64,000 bases of DNA from Bacteroides sp. GM023 (GTDB lineage Bacteria; Bacteroidota; Bacteroidia; Bacteroidales; Bacteroidaceae). How positions within the stretch are numbered: the stretch's first letter is position 1; each line of letters opens with the position of its first letter. The DNA lies in NCBI RefSeq assembly GCF_014750685.1, contig NZ_JAAXGE010000009.1, positions 186,001 through 250,000 of the forward strand, given 5' to 3'. This document shows positions 8,933-18,996 of the stretch, one piece after another. Made by a program: the position numbers and the translations under genes. The notes beneath the pieces are model-generated. The model searched no databases. It was not told the DNA's origin and saw only the letters and a program-made list of their open reading frames with translations.

Positions 8933-9853
8933 CTAATTCCCTTCCAGTTTTTCTTTTACAAAGGCTATCTTTTCTTCCATCGGCAGTTCGGCACTCACCC
9001 AATGGATGGTAAATCCTCTTCTTTCCATACCGCGAAACCAGGTCATTTGCCGTTTGGCAAACTGATGGATGGCTATTTCCAAACCGCTGAACATCTCTTC
9101 ATAAGTCATTTTACCTATGACATAAAGAGTCAGATATTTGTATTCCAGCCCGTAGTATATCAAATCATCCGGCGCGATGCCTTGTTCAATCAATCGCCGT
9201 ACTTCGTCCACCATGCCTTCATCCAAGCGTTGCTTCAGTCTCCGGGTAATCTTCTCACGCCGCAACTCCCGGTCAATATCGACACCGATAATAAGGCTGT
9301 TCAACTCCGGAAACTCCCGTTTGGGCACCGGATTGGCAGCATAATATTCCTCAATCTCTATCGCACGGATGGCACGTTTCACAGTATCTACGTCGGTAGA
9401 GTTGTGCAAGGCTTTATATTGACCCAATATTTCCGTCAATTCTTCGAGCGAATGATTCGCCAAACGATCTCGTAATTCCGGATTCTCAGGTACAGGCATG
9501 AGCTTGTATCCTTTCAGAACGGATTCGAGATACATACCTGTCCCTCCACATAAAACGGGGAGACAGCCTTTTTGTTTGATTGATTCGTAAGAAATCAGGA
9601 AATCGCGCTGATATTCAAATACATTGTATTTATATCCGGGCTCGGCAATATCAATCAGATGATAAGGGATTGTGCGCCCGTTTACCGTATAATCAGCCAG
9701 GTCTTTTCCTGTACCGAGGTCCATTCCCCTATATATCTGACGGGAATCGGCACTGATAATTTCCGTGTTGAGTTCATAGGCCAAGGCAGCGGCAAAGGGA
9801 GTTTTACCCGAGGCTGTGGGCCCGAGTATGGCGATTAAATCATAGTCCGGCAT
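8933..9853 (-). CDS. miaA: tRNA dimethylallyltransferase
   Basis: A 306-residue enzyme that adds a dimethylallyl group to N6 of adenosine 37 in tRNAs reading UNN codons. The P-loop GPTASGKT is at 11-18, followed by the family blocks ISADSRQIYRGMDLGTGK and LCGGTGMYLESVLKG. QMTWFRG near the C-terminus is also typical. Length is normal. It reads leftwards, upstream of the lipid kinase gene. Confidence 0.96.
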   Translation of the reverse strand: MPDYDLIAILGPTASGKTPFAAALAYELNTEIISADSRQIYRGMDLGTGKDLADYTVNGRTIPYHLIDIAEPGYKYNVFEYQRDFLISYESIKQKGCLPVLCGGTGMYLESVLKGYKLMPVPENPELRDRLANHSLEELTEILGQYKALHNSTDVDTVKRAIRAIEIEEYYAANPVPKREFPELNSLIIGVDIDRELRREKITRRLKQRLDEGMVDEVRRLIEQGIAPDDLIYYGLEYKYLTLYVIGKMTYEEMFSGLEIAIHQFAKRQMTWFRGMERRGFTIHWVSAELPMEEKIAFVKEKLEGN

Positions 9854-9976
9854 AGCTTCATTCTTTTATATCTGCAAAATTACGAAATATTTTTTACCCG
9901 CTTGACATTCAATTGCTTTTTTATCAAGATTAGGGGGCTGGAAATTTGCAGAACTATGTTATGTTTTAAACAGCTA

Positions 9977-12628
9977 TTAATTAATCGTCTGTACTATCCG
10001 GCATACTTTTCCGTTCTTATCCACCCCCTCTATGATTATATCTTCCGGTGCAGTACTGTCCGGAGTATAATATTCGATGGTTGCTTTTCCTTCTGTATTC
10101 AGTTGCAGTGACGGATTCCAATAGATAGTACTTCGCAAGTCCGAACGTTGTGCATCCTTCTTTTCGGGAGTATCATACGTAGGCTGATAGAATTCAACAG
10201 AATCACTATAGCCCAAAGGAGTATATGTAATGATACCTTGTGCAGGTCTTGCAGGAAGGTCTTTCCCGGTTTTTAAGGTGATAACGATGGCGCCGGCCGA
10301 ACCGCGGGAACCTAATATTGCCGCATCTGCTCCACGAAGAAGACTCAGACTTGACATATCGCTGGTTTGTATCATAGACAATATCTCGTTGTCGTCTTCG
10401 TAGACAACATCGTCAATAACAATGACAGGTTGTTCGGGATTGTTCCGGATATGTATTTCGTTTCCATTGGTCACACTGACTCCCGGAAGTCTGCTGACTG
10501 CATCAAAAGCTGTATGCGCTCCGTAGTTTTCGAGCTTATCTCCCTCGATAGTGTAGGTGTTGATTCCACCGGTATAAATACTTTCAGAACGGGGCTTGGC
10601 ACGGCTTCCTGTGATAAGCACTTCTTTCAGATTGTACACTCTCATTCCGCCTTCCATATAATACTGGTCGCGGGTGTTGAGTAAATAGTCTTCCATAAAG
10701 GTTGCTGCTCCGTCACGGAAAGGGGATTTGTGGGAGGCCACAGGATATTTGGGAGTGTCGATTTCTATATCTACTCCGGCAAATCCTCTTTTGGTACGTG
10801 CCTGAACTAGGAAAGTTGTACTGTCTCTGAAAGATGTATTCACGATGAATTCTCCTTTCTCGTCCGTAGTAGTGGTGGCGATGATGTTCTGTTTGGGAGC
10901 TAACACACAAATCGGTCCTTTTTTCACATTGCTTCCGAAGAAACCTTTGATTCGTCCGCTGATGGTTTGCCCATTTTCCATGTAATTGGTGAGGTTTAAT
11001 GAAGGGACAGTCAGTACGTTCTTGATGTGATGTCTGCGCCATCCGTGAGTCATCATCAAGAAGTCCAGTGTGCGTAAGGTTCTAAGGTCCTGACGAAGAA
11101 AATAAAATCCGGGGTTTTCTACATAGCCTTTCAAATCGGAAGTCAGCAGAAGATTTGATACGATATTATCTGCAAGAGAATCAGGCTGGATGCTTCTTCT
11201 GTCGGTGATACTGATAGAGAAACTACCTTCTATGGGGGTGCCGTTAGTATCTTTTGCGGAAATTTGAAGAGATACTTTTTCTCTTTTTCCGTATGCAGGT
11301 CTGTCGGGAAGGATTTGCCATTGATGAGGATTCCGGTCGGGCACAAAGACTAGCCGTTCACTGAGTGCATTACCTTGTTGGTCGATTAGCATAAAATGGG
11401 TAATGCCTGCATTGAACAGGCTATCATTCATTCTGCCGAAAGTCCTGTCAGCGCTGATGGGTTGAAGAATAGCCAGTCTGCCACGGGTGTGTGCTATCAA
11501 AAATAGCTTTTGAGGCCATTCGGTAGCTTCTGTCTTCTGAATTTCATAGCGTATCTCTTTTTTGTAGTGCGTCATGGAAAGTCCGATGCCTTTGGATTCT
11601 ACAGCAGGCAGGTCGAATCGCTTGCTGATGCCGTCATCAGTCTTGACGATCACATAATAGGAATTTCCATTGATTGGATTTAACGTAAAAACTCCCATGC
11701 CATCATGTTCCGAACGGAGGGCGGTTAATGTATCTCCTTTGGCGTCGTACAGGAAGCCTTCTATTTCTTTCGAAAAACCGTCTGTGCCCTGAACTTTAAA
11801 AGCTATATTCTGATGAGTGACAGCCAGTAAAGCGCCACCTTCCGGGAAGAATTTGATGTCGAAGTCTTTGTTGAATGAAGGCAGGTAGAAAGTCTTTTTA
11901 TAAATATATTGCGGGTCGTCAAATTCGACTTCGAACTGACGGGTTGCGGCAGGCTTTAGATCCGGTAGGGAGATAGAAATCAGCCCGTTTTCGTCTGTCT
12001 TTCTTTTACCCTTATCTTTTACTTTTCCATTCTCGATGTAGCGATAACGGACGGTCGTATTTTTAAAGGCTTCCTGGGTATTGCTCGTAAATTTAACTTT
12101 AGCGGTATAATGTGTCTCATCTTCCTGTTGGTATTCAATAGTTGAAACGATGGTATTGTCGATTGAATTACCAATTTTCAGATTATGTGAATAAAAGAAT
12201 TCCGGTTCTTGGTTGAGCATCCAGTTGCTGTATGCCCGTAGATAATAATCCCCGGCAGGAAGAGTAGGAGGAAGCGTGAAAGCATTTTGAAAGCCTAGAG
12301 AATCCCGGCGGATTTTTCTCCGTTCCACGAGAGAGTCGGAACGATTGATTAGTTCAGTAATGATAAAGTTGCTTTGCGTATTATCCTGATGCGTAGCTGC
12401 ATTTACCAAATATCCTTTGAACCATATTTTCTCTCCGGCTCCGTAGAAGGGCTTGTCGAGATGCAAGTATAACTTTTCCTGAGGAATTTGCTCCAATATC
12501 TTGAAGTGAGCAATAATCGTATCCTGCATATTTTGCGCGGATGCGGATAACGAGGAGAAGCACAATAACATTCCGATAAGGAAAGCCATTGAACTTTTAT
12601 CCATAAAAAACGTAGTTTTGCTTTTCAT
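9977..12628 (-). CDS. MG2-like / TonB-receptor plug protein without a barrel
   Basis: An 883-residue envelope protein. It has an N-terminal signal (hydrophobic stretch to about residue 31), then a segment typical of alpha-2-macroglobulin MG2-like domains (EKLYLHLDKPFYGAGEKIWF, near 49-68), and several beta-rich domains. At about residues 670-770 there is a TonB-dependent-receptor plug: GSRAKPRSES, FDAVSRLPGVSV, PVIVIDD, GSRGSAGAIVITLK. The protein ends about 115 residues after the plug, so there is no room for a 22-strand barrel. The family is known in Bacteroidota but has no clear function. It may interact with TonB or an outer-membrane partner. Start: a downstream Met at residue 9 or 14 would also keep the signal peptide. 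Confidence 0.75.
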   Translation of the reverse strand: MKSKTTFFMDKSSMAFLIGMLLCFSSLSASAQNMQDTIIAHFKILEQIPQEKLYLHLDKPFYGAGEKIWFKGYLVNAATHQDNTQSNFIITELINRSDSLVERRKIRRDSLGFQNAFTLPPTLPAGDYYLRAYSNWMLNQEPEFFYSHNLKIGNSIDNTIVSTIEYQQEDETHYTAKVKFTSNTQEAFKNTTVRYRYIENGKVKDKGKRKTDENGLISISLPDLKPAATRQFEVEFDDPQYIYKKTFYLPSFNKDFDIKFFPEGGALLAVTHQNIAFKVQGTDGFSKEIEGFLYDAKGDTLTALRSEHDGMGVFTLNPINGNSYYVIVKTDDGISKRFDLPAVESKGIGLSMTHYKKEIRYEIQKTEATEWPQKLFLIAHTRGRLAILQPISADRTFGRMNDSLFNAGITHFMLIDQQGNALSERLVFVPDRNPHQWQILPDRPAYGKREKVSLQISAKDTNGTPIEGSFSISITDRRSIQPDSLADNIVSNLLLTSDLKGYVENPGFYFLRQDLRTLRTLDFLMMTHGWRRHHIKNVLTVPSLNLTNYMENGQTISGRIKGFFGSNVKKGPICVLAPKQNIIATTTTDEKGEFIVNTSFRDSTTFLVQARTKRGFAGVDIEIDTPKYPVASHKSPFRDGAATFMEDYLLNTRDQYYMEGGMRVYNLKEVLITGSRAKPRSESIYTGGINTYTIEGDKLENYGAHTAFDAVSRLPGVSVTNGNEIHIRNNPEQPVIVIDDVVYEDDNEILSMIQTSDMSSLSLLRGADAAILGSRGSAGAIVITLKTGKDLPARPAQGIITYTPLGYSDSVEFYQPTYDTPEKKDAQRSDLRSTIYWNPSLQLNTEGKATIEYYTPDSTAPEDIIIEGVDKNGKVCRIVQTIN

Positions 12629-12748
12629 ATGCTATATGTCTTTGTGAAAACTGCGTAAAAATACCACTTATTTCGAAATCGCAAAAAAGATTTGTCGAAA
12701 CAATACTGAATGTGTATGATATTACAAGCTTTAGCGAGTATTTTACAT

Positions 12749-13954
12749 TTATGATTTATGCATCCATATGGAAAGAACCTTTCTCTTGACTGCCAATATA
12801 TTGACAACCGATACGACGATAAACAGCAGGATTCCCATGCTGACAGCCACCCATAACGTTCCTGTTTCCAGTTGCGGGAAAAGTAACCGGATGCTGTCTA
12901 TGTAATAACCGCGTAGCCAGCAAACTAATCCGATGGACAGGACGAGTACGATAACATTTAGTCCAACTGTGAGTAGCTGGTAAGGCAATGCCACTCTGTT
13001 GGGGCTGTATCCGATTAGCAACAGGCTTTCCAGCTTGGTCGTATTTTTTTGTAGCAGTAAGAAAATACTAAGCATCAGGATATAGAATGAAAGGATACTG
13101 ATAAATAAACCTACTCCCAGTACGATGCCTACAATAAGACGGAGAAAATAAGTTGTTTTTCCGGCATCCAGTTTTCCGTCTTCCGTTTCGTATCCTTTCT
13201 TTTGAAAATAACTGGCGATGGAAGAATCTGCCGGATTACTGACTTCAATAATCAACCGGGCAGGCTGCGCTTCCGCGTTCGGGGCAAAGTTTTCATTGGC
13301 CCATTTCATGAAAGATTGAGGAACGAGAATCGTATTCAGACGATTGGAGAAACCGACAATGTTTCCTTTGTACTGTTCTACCCGTCCGTTGCCACGCATT
13401 ATAATATCCATTTGGATAAGCCCCATCAATCCTTCCGATAGTTTGGGCAGGCTGCGGCTTTGGGCAAAACCGAAATTATAAAGATTCAGATAGTTGCGCG
13501 GGATGATAATGGGGATGGTATGGGTTTCTTCGTCGAAATGCCATTTGTCGAGTTTGATATCGACAAATTCGTCGGGAACGGATTCGAAAAACATATCAGT
13601 GGAAAGATGAATACCTGCTTCCCGCATTCCCAGTCCTGCAGAGACTTTGAATTGAGACGGTGTGAAAGCTCCTATTGTTTGGGTGAATGGCTGTTTTTTC
13701 AAGTCTGCGATGTCTTCGGAAGTGAACGTATTGTTCTTTCCTGCAAAAGAGCCGAGAGTACTGATTTTCTTTGTAGCTATGATGAAATCCTGTTTCATAA
13801 AGCTATCTCCTTCGGTAAATACAGGAATGACATCTTTATAAAACTGCACACTGAGCAATACAATCATCATTCCGAACAGATTGGCTAAAAAGAAACCGGC
13901 CAGTTGACCGATACTGATATGTTGGCGGAGAAGTTTCCAGACAAGAGCAGACAT
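12749..13954 (-). CDS. ABC transporter permease, MacB/FtsX-like
   Basis: A 401-residue inner-membrane protein with one N-terminal membrane helix (about 17-40), a large extracytoplasmic domain (about 45-270) and three C-terminal helices (about 275-300, 325-345, 365-390). This is the MacB/FtsX topology used by mechanotransmitting ABC systems, which act on the envelope rather than move a solute across the inner membrane. Its ATPase is encoded 56 nt upstream (14011-14655). The exact role, such as lipoprotein handling or peptide export, is not shown by the sequence. Confidence 0.78.
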   Translation of the reverse strand: MSALVWKLLRQHISIGQLAGFFLANLFGMMIVLLSVQFYKDVIPVFTEGDSFMKQDFIIATKKISTLGSFAGKNNTFTSEDIADLKKQPFTQTIGAFTPSQFKVSAGLGMREAGIHLSTDMFFESVPDEFVDIKLDKWHFDEETHTIPIIIPRNYLNLYNFGFAQSRSLPKLSEGLMGLIQMDIIMRGNGRVEQYKGNIVGFSNRLNTILVPQSFMKWANENFAPNAEAQPARLIIEVSNPADSSIASYFQKKGYETEDGKLDAGKTTYFLRLIVGIVLGVGLFISILSFYILMLSIFLLLQKNTTKLESLLLIGYSPNRVALPYQLLTVGLNVIVLVLSIGLVCWLRGYYIDSIRLLFPQLETGTLWVAVSMGILLFIVVSVVNILAVKRKVLSIWMHKS

Positions 13955-14010
13955 TTTATTTACGATTTTACAAGTTACAATTCTAGGTACTAATGCTTAT
14001 ATTAAATTCG

Positions 14011-14655
14011 TCACAGCTGTAGGATATGATGATAAGGCAGCTCTATATGTTTACCGATAGAAGTTGCGATTACTCCGGATTCTTGCTTTTCGACTTCGGC
14101 AATGATGAGCTCACCCATGATACGACTATTGTCATCATCCAAATGACTGATAGGCTCATCCAAAAAAAGAAAATCGAACGGTTGGCAGAGTGAGCGGATA
14201 AAGGCGACACGCTGTTGCTGTCCGAAAGATAGTTTACCGGCTTTGACGTTTATCTTATCTGCGATACCCAGTTGCTCGAAGAATGCTAGGATTTCCTTTT
14301 TCTTCTTGCAGCCGGTAAGGTTATTCTTTAGTTGCACATTCTCAAGAGCGGTAAGTTCGGTGAAGATGCGTAAATCTTGAAAAAGCATACTCAATGAATG
14401 CTTACGCAGGTCGACCCATTGCTTCACGGAATATGCTTTGATATTGGTTTCATCGAAATTGATAATCCCCTGATAGTCGTTGCGATAGCCATAGATATAG
14501 CTGCACAACGAAGATTTTCCGGTACCGGAAGCGGCTTCAATCAAGTACATTTCTCCTTTCCGGAAGAAAAGATCCTGATGCCATACATCTGAAGTCACCG
14601 AATTACGGTCAGCAAACACTTGGGGAAGTGTTTGCTGTAGGTGAATACTATTCAT
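14011..14655 (-). CDS. ABC transporter ATP-binding protein
   Basis: A 214-residue ATPase with Walker A ASGTGKSS (about 39-46), a Q-loop region, the signature LSFGQQQRVAF and Walker B FLFLDEPISHLD. It is of the LolD/MacB size class. The usual switch His region is less clear: the end reads IATSIGKHIEL. It pairs with the FtsX-like permease gene downstream. The DUF4836 lipoprotein gene ends 19 nt upstream in the same direction, so the three may form an operon. Confidence 0.88.
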   Translation of the reverse strand: MNSIHLQQTLPQVFADRNSVTSDVWHQDLFFRKGEMYLIEAASGTGKSSLCSYIYGYRNDYQGIINFDETNIKAYSVKQWVDLRKHSLSMLFQDLRIFTELTALENVQLKNNLTGCKKKKEILAFFEQLGIADKINVKAGKLSFGQQQRVAFIRSLCQPFDFLFLDEPISHLDDDNSRIMGELIIAEVEKQESGVIATSIGKHIELPYHHILQL

Positions 14656-14674
14656 ACCGTTTGTTTACAGATTA

Positions 14675-16222
14675 TTACATGCCGGCAAATTGCTTGGCAA
14701 AGTCTACAATTTGTTTGAGGGCATTCACGTCTTTGTCTTTCAGGCAGAGGTCGATTTCGCTGACTTCCCCTTCCGAACTCATAGACATATAAGATACTTT
14801 GTTTGCCAATTCCAGATAGGTCTTCACTTCTTTACCACCGAAACCTGCCAACATTTTAACAACCGGAAGTTCAATTATTGCTTCGGCGTTGATAGCAAGG
14901 AAAACAGTTTTCCCCTTCATATCCGATGCGTAAGGAGCTTCCTTGATAGACTTGTCTGCTGCCTTACCTACGTTTTTGTAGAGTAATTCATCGTTGGTTG
15001 CATACATTTGTTTGTCTTTGATTCCGAAGAATACATTCATACCTCTTGTTTTGTAGACATACTCGTCTTTGCCAAGTACCAGAATGTCTTCTCCTCTTTT
15101 CAAGCCCAGAGATTGCTTGTTCTTATAGATAGCTTCGAGTGCATTTCCGTTCTTTACATCTGCGTATAGCATAAATGTCGGAGCGCTGTTCATGGTTACG
15201 TTAATCAGCCCGGCAGAAATATCGCCGTTGAACGAACTGAACAGTTCTTTCACTTCATCTGCTTTAGCGATAGATATCGTGTTACGGAATTCCTTGTTTT
15301 CGCTTAACAGGCTATAAAGTCCTTCTCCTTTTACGCCTACATTGAAGAACATCAGTGTAGAAGCAGGGAAGTATTTGACAAAAGTGCCATTGGCTTTTCC
15401 AAATGACTCCATTTGCTTTTTTAACAGTGCTTTTACAGCTTCGTTTTCTGTATAGTTTTCACTCTTGAGGGCAATCTTTCCTTTTTCAAAATTCAATCCG
15501 CCTACGATAGTAATATCTTCCGGTTTCACTTCAGTAGGTAAGCCCATGCTCATCTGACTGCGGTAGGTTGCAGGGATAGCTGTCAGAGAAGCAAAGAAGT
15601 TAATGTCACTTTTCTGTTTTTCCATTTTTTGGAAAGCGCCGGATTTCACGATACTATTGTCTGCTGTCTGTTTCATCAGGGCAGTGATGCCTTCTTTGGC
15701 TTTATCTGTTTGTGAAGTGCCGTTTACAGTGACAATTATTACAGTAGAGCTGTTGAAAGCAAGCAGACTACCGTTCATTGTTGTGAAGCTGTAACCATCG
15801 GCTTCGCTGACCGGCTGGCAGATTTGTTCTTTAGCCATCACATCCAGTGAAGCATGCAGGTTATCCTCGTTGCTCACTTTACCTACGACGGCAGGATATG
15901 GGAAAGAAGATGAAGAGAATGCATAGAACGGGGATTCTACATCAATACCCGATTCACCGGGATTCTTCATCACTTTTTCCAATTGTTGGAAAGTAGCAGC
16001 ATTCATTCCGCTTTTCAGCGCTTCCAATACTTTTTGTTTGGCAGCTTCATTCTCTTTATCATCCAGTCCTGCTTTGGCGGCAAGAGACTTGAGGTTGATA
16101 GAAGCGACTACCGAGGCATCAGCCGGTATCACGTTAGTGTACTCTGATGTCTTGGAACATGCAGCCAGGAAAACAATCAGTACTGCCAGTACCGAGAGTC
16201 GTGAAATCATTTTCTTTGCCAT
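14675..16222 (-). CDS. DUF4836 family lipoprotein
   Basis: A 515-residue lipoprotein of a Bacteroidota family with no known activity. The Met at 16222 gives a compact lipoprotein signal with the lipobox LAAC; the longer reading from 16252 would add ten residues before the basic n-region, so I prefer 16222. The body is rich in Lys and Ala with long alpha/beta segments resembling other DUF4836 proteins (SVVASINLKSLAAKAGL near the start). It would sit in the outer-membrane inner leaflet or on the surface. It is followed by the ABC ATPase/permease genes, which hints at an envelope link. Confidence 0.8.
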   Translation of the reverse strand: MAKKMISRLSVLAVLIVFLAACSKTSEYTNVIPADASVVASINLKSLAAKAGLDDKENEAAKQKVLEALKSGMNAATFQQLEKVMKNPGESGIDVESPFYAFSSSSFPYPAVVGKVSNEDNLHASLDVMAKEQICQPVSEADGYSFTTMNGSLLAFNSSTVIIVTVNGTSQTDKAKEGITALMKQTADNSIVKSGAFQKMEKQKSDINFFASLTAIPATYRSQMSMGLPTEVKPEDITIVGGLNFEKGKIALKSENYTENEAVKALLKKQMESFGKANGTFVKYFPASTLMFFNVGVKGEGLYSLLSENKEFRNTISIAKADEVKELFSSFNGDISAGLINVTMNSAPTFMLYADVKNGNALEAIYKNKQSLGLKRGEDILVLGKDEYVYKTRGMNVFFGIKDKQMYATNDELLYKNVGKAADKSIKEAPYASDMKGKTVFLAINAEAIIELPVVKMLAGFGGKEVKTYLELANKVSYMSMSSEGEVSEIDLCLKDKDVNALKQIVDFAKQFAGM

Positions 16223-16273
16223 ACTTATGTTATTTAAAAGTTGTATAATCATTGATTCTGACGGTTTCTACAG

Positions 16274-16972
16274 TTATTGGTTTTGCAGATTCAGCGTGTG
16301 GCAGGCTACCAATGCCGCTGTTTCTGTACGAAGCCGTGACTTGCCCAGGCTGATGGGAACAAATCCCTGCCCGATGGCTTTCTTCACTTCCTCTTCACTG
16401 AAGTCTCCTTCGGGGCCTATCAGTACGAGTGCGTCTTCTCCGGGTTTCAGGATATTCTTCAACATCGGTTTCTCGCCTTCATAACAATGGGCGATGAACT
16501 TTTGTCCCTTGAAATCCCGGGTGATAAACTTATCGAAATCTGTCATTTCATTCAGCTTGGGCAACCGGACTTTGAGTGATTGCTTGATTGCCGAAATGAG
16601 AATTTTCTCGATTCGTTCGGTCTTGATGACTTTGCGTTCCGAGAAACGGCAGTTGAGGAAAGTTAATTCGTCAAACCCTATTTCGGTGGCTTTCTCTGCA
16701 AACCATTCGTTACGATCCATATTCTTGGTCGGTGCCATGGCGATATGGAGATGACAGGGCCAAAGCGGTTCCTGAAATATCGTTTCCTTGATGGACACCT
16801 GGCAACGTTTGTTGGTTGCAGCCGTAATTTCTGCTTTATAGAAATTTCCCTTGCCGTCGGTGAGGGTGATTTCATCTCCGATACTTAACCGTAGGACACG
16901 GGTGCAATGCTGCGCCTCCTCTTCGGGAAGTTCCTTGCTCTTTTGTATATCGGGAGTATAAAATACGTGCAT
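16274..16972 (-). CDS. rsmE: 16S rRNA (uracil1498-N3)-methyltransferase
   Basis: A 232-residue SPOUT-class methyltransferase that methylates N3 of U1498 in 16S rRNA using S-adenosylmethionine. It has an N-terminal PUA-like domain (HCTRVLRLSIGDEITLTDG), a central MAPTKNMDRNEW block, and the C-terminal knot motifs LIGPEGDFSEEE and LGKSRLRTETA, which bind the cofactor. Length is normal. It lies 8 nt downstream of the bifunctional nuclease gene, so the two are probably cotranscribed. Confidence 0.95.
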   Translation of the reverse strand: MHVFYTPDIQKSKELPEEEAQHCTRVLRLSIGDEITLTDGKGNFYKAEITAATNKRCQVSIKETIFQEPLWPCHLHIAMAPTKNMDRNEWFAEKATEIGFDELTFLNCRFSERKVIKTERIEKILISAIKQSLKVRLPKLNEMTDFDKFITRDFKGQKFIAHCYEGEKPMLKNILKPGEDALVLIGPEGDFSEEEVKKAIGQGFVPISLGKSRLRTETAALVACHTLNLQNQ

Positions 16973-16980
16973 AATAATAG

Positions 16981-17574
16981 TTACTGATTTTTATTTCTTG
17001 AATTGATTTGATCCCGTATCTGTGCGGCCAGTTCGTAGTTCTCATCTTTGATAGCCTGCTGCAATGCCTCTTCGAGAGAGATGGAAGTAGGAGCGGAAGA
17101 ACTGTGTTCTTCTTCGGATGCTTCGTCATCATCTGTTTCTTCGGAGCGATTTCTTTCTTCGGCAGACATCCTCAGGCATTCCTGTTCAAGGATAGATTCA
17201 TAAATTAGAATTGGGCAGTCTGCACGCACTGCCAGGGCTACTGCATCCGAGGTGCGTGCGTCGATACGTATGATTTCCTCTTCTTTTTTAAGGTAAATAT
17301 AGGAGTAAAAAATACCATCTTTAGCTTTGTAGATTAACACACGTATCAGGCTCGCTCCCAATACAGTGAGACTTGTGGTGAACAGATCGTGTGTCAATGG
17401 GCGGGGTGTCTTGATTCCTTTCAGATACAAAGCGGTTGCTTGGGCTTCCGCCGGTCCGATGATGATCGGCAATTGCCGTTCACCGTCCACTTCGCCTAAT
17501 AGCATAGCAAATGCGCCTACTTGCGCCTGGCTGTTTGTGATATTTATAACTTGTAATTCTACCTTTTTGTCCAT
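16981..17574 (-). CDS. bifunctional nuclease (BFN/DUF151) with C-terminal UVR motif
   Basis: A 197-residue protein. Residues 1-130 match the BFN domain (LPIIIGPAEAQATAL, then RPLTHDLF and ARTSDAVALAVR). Homologues of this domain in plants have RNase and DNase activity. A Ser/Glu/Asp-rich linker (about 140-165) leads to a UVR-type helical hairpin (LEEALQQAIKDENYELAAQI), as in UvrB/UvrC, a protein-protein contact element. The combination is widespread in Bacteroidota. The stop is 12 nt after the adjacent MFS gene in the leftward direction, suggesting one transcript with that gene and rsmE. Confidence 0.88.
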   Translation of the reverse strand: MDKKVELQVINITNSQAQVGAFAMLLGEVDGERQLPIIIGPAEAQATALYLKGIKTPRPLTHDLFTTSLTVLGASLIRVLIYKAKDGIFYSYIYLKKEEEIIRIDARTSDAVALAVRADCPILIYESILEQECLRMSAEERNRSEETDDDEASEEEHSSSAPTSISLEEALQQAIKDENYELAAQIRDQINSRNKNQ

Positions 17575-17586
17575 TGTTTTTCTTAC

Positions 17587-18837
17587 TTAATTTGTTTGAC
17601 CCTCTCGCTGGTGCTTGTACTTAAATACCAAGGCAAACAGAATACCTATGACGAGTGCATACGCTGCGAATATCAGCCATATGTCTGTCCATTCACGACT
17701 TATCAGTTTACCGTCGGCATATACGGAGTATGCATCTACTACAGCACCGCTGGCATATCCGCCGATGATTGCTCCCAATCCGTTGGTCATCATGAAGAAT
17801 AACCCCTGCGCACTGGCGCGAGTGGACGAACTGGTTTCCTGTTCAACAAACAACGAACCGGAAATGTTGAAGAAATCAAAGGCCATGCCGTAAACGATCA
17901 TGGAAAGGATAAGCATCCACAGTCCGCTGCCCGGGTCTCCGAAGCCGAACAAAGCAAAGCGGAATACCCATGCGAACATACTGATTAACATTACTTGCTT
18001 GATACCGAAATGTCTCAAAAAGAAAGGTATGGCGAGAATGAACAGTGTTTCGGACATTTGTGAAATGGATAACAGGATTACGGAATGTTTCACCCCAAAG
18101 GATTCTGCAAATTCCGGAATACTGGCAAAGCTACCCAAAAAGAGATCGCCGTACGTATTAGTAATCTGTAACGCTGCCCCCAAAAGCATAGAGAAAAGGA
18201 AGAAAATAGCCATTTTCTTTCTCTTGAACAGCACCAATGCATCCAATCCGAAAGCGGAAAGCAAGGATTTGTTTTCCGACTTAGTAGGCCGGCAAGCCGG
18301 GAGGGTGAAAGAATAGAATCCGAGTAGTAATGCAGATGCGGCACCTACATAAAGCTGCGCACTCGAATTTTTGAATCCGGTAAGATCTACCGCCCACATG
18401 GCACAGATGAAACCGATTGTTCCCCATACACGGATAGGCGGGAAATCTTTGATAAGGTCGCACTTATATTGTTCCAGGGAATTGTATGATACAGTGTTGG
18501 CTAGTGATAAAGTTGGCATATATACCAACAGGTTGAGCAGCATAGCCCAGTACATTTGATCGTAAGTGGTTGCTGTAGAAGCATAAAAGAGACAAGCTGC
18601 TCCCGCAATATGGCAAAGTCCGTATAAACGTTCCGCATTAAACCATTTATCGGCAATAATACCGATAATACCGGGCATCACCAATGAAGCGATACCCATA
18701 GTGGCAAAAATGGCTCCGATCTGCCCACCTTCGAAGTGGAGTTCTCTACCCATATAACCACCTAGAGATATTAACCATGACCCCCATACAAAGAATTGCA
18801 GGAAGTTCATAATAATCAAACGAACTTTTATACTCAT
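17587..18837 (-). CDS. nucleoside:H+ symporter, NupG/XapB-like MFS permease
   Basis: A 416-residue inner-membrane permease with about 12 hydrophobic segments. The start MSIKVRLIIMNFLQFFVWGSW and the segment LSLANTVSYNSL resemble NupG/XapB nucleoside transporters. It should import nucleosides with protons. A good -7 box (18879-18886, minus strand) gives a leader of about 35 nt. An additional promoter-terminator unit lies further upstream (18997-19078), so an attenuated long transcript is also possible. The gene reads into the bifunctional nuclease and rsmE genes. Confidence 0.88.
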   Translation of the reverse strand: MSIKVRLIIMNFLQFFVWGSWLISLGGYMGRELHFEGGQIGAIFATMGIASLVMPGIIGIIADKWFNAERLYGLCHIAGAACLFYASTATTYDQMYWAMLLNLLVYMPTLSLANTVSYNSLEQYKCDLIKDFPPIRVWGTIGFICAMWAVDLTGFKNSSAQLYVGAASALLLGFYSFTLPACRPTKSENKSLLSAFGLDALVLFKRKKMAIFFLFSMLLGAALQITNTYGDLFLGSFASIPEFAESFGVKHSVILLSISQMSETLFILAIPFFLRHFGIKQVMLISMFAWVFRFALFGFGDPGSGLWMLILSMIVYGMAFDFFNISGSLFVEQETSSSTRASAQGLFFMMTNGLGAIIGGYASGAVVDAYSVYADGKLISREWTDIWLIFAAYALVIGILFALVFKYKHQREGQTN

Positions 18838-18878
18838 GACTTTTTTAATTTGTGTTTCTCTTTTATTGATAATAGATG

Positions 18879-18886
18879 CAAATATA
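18879..18886 (-). promoter_or_regulatory. -7 promoter box of the nucleoside permease gene
   Basis: On the minus strand this reads TATATTTG, a perfect match to the Bacteroides sigma-ABfr -7 consensus TAnnTTTG. A CTTG about 22 nt upstream could serve as a weak -33 element. Transcription would start near 18872, about 35 nt before the permease start codon. Confidence 0.6.
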
Positions 18887-18996
18887 ATATTTTCATTGAA
18901 TAGGTGGACAAGTAATTCGATAAAAAGGGGATAAAAAAGGGATAAATGCGAAGAAACGGAGAGATTTGCAGTCGAAAAAGTGAGAGGTGGGGGTAT

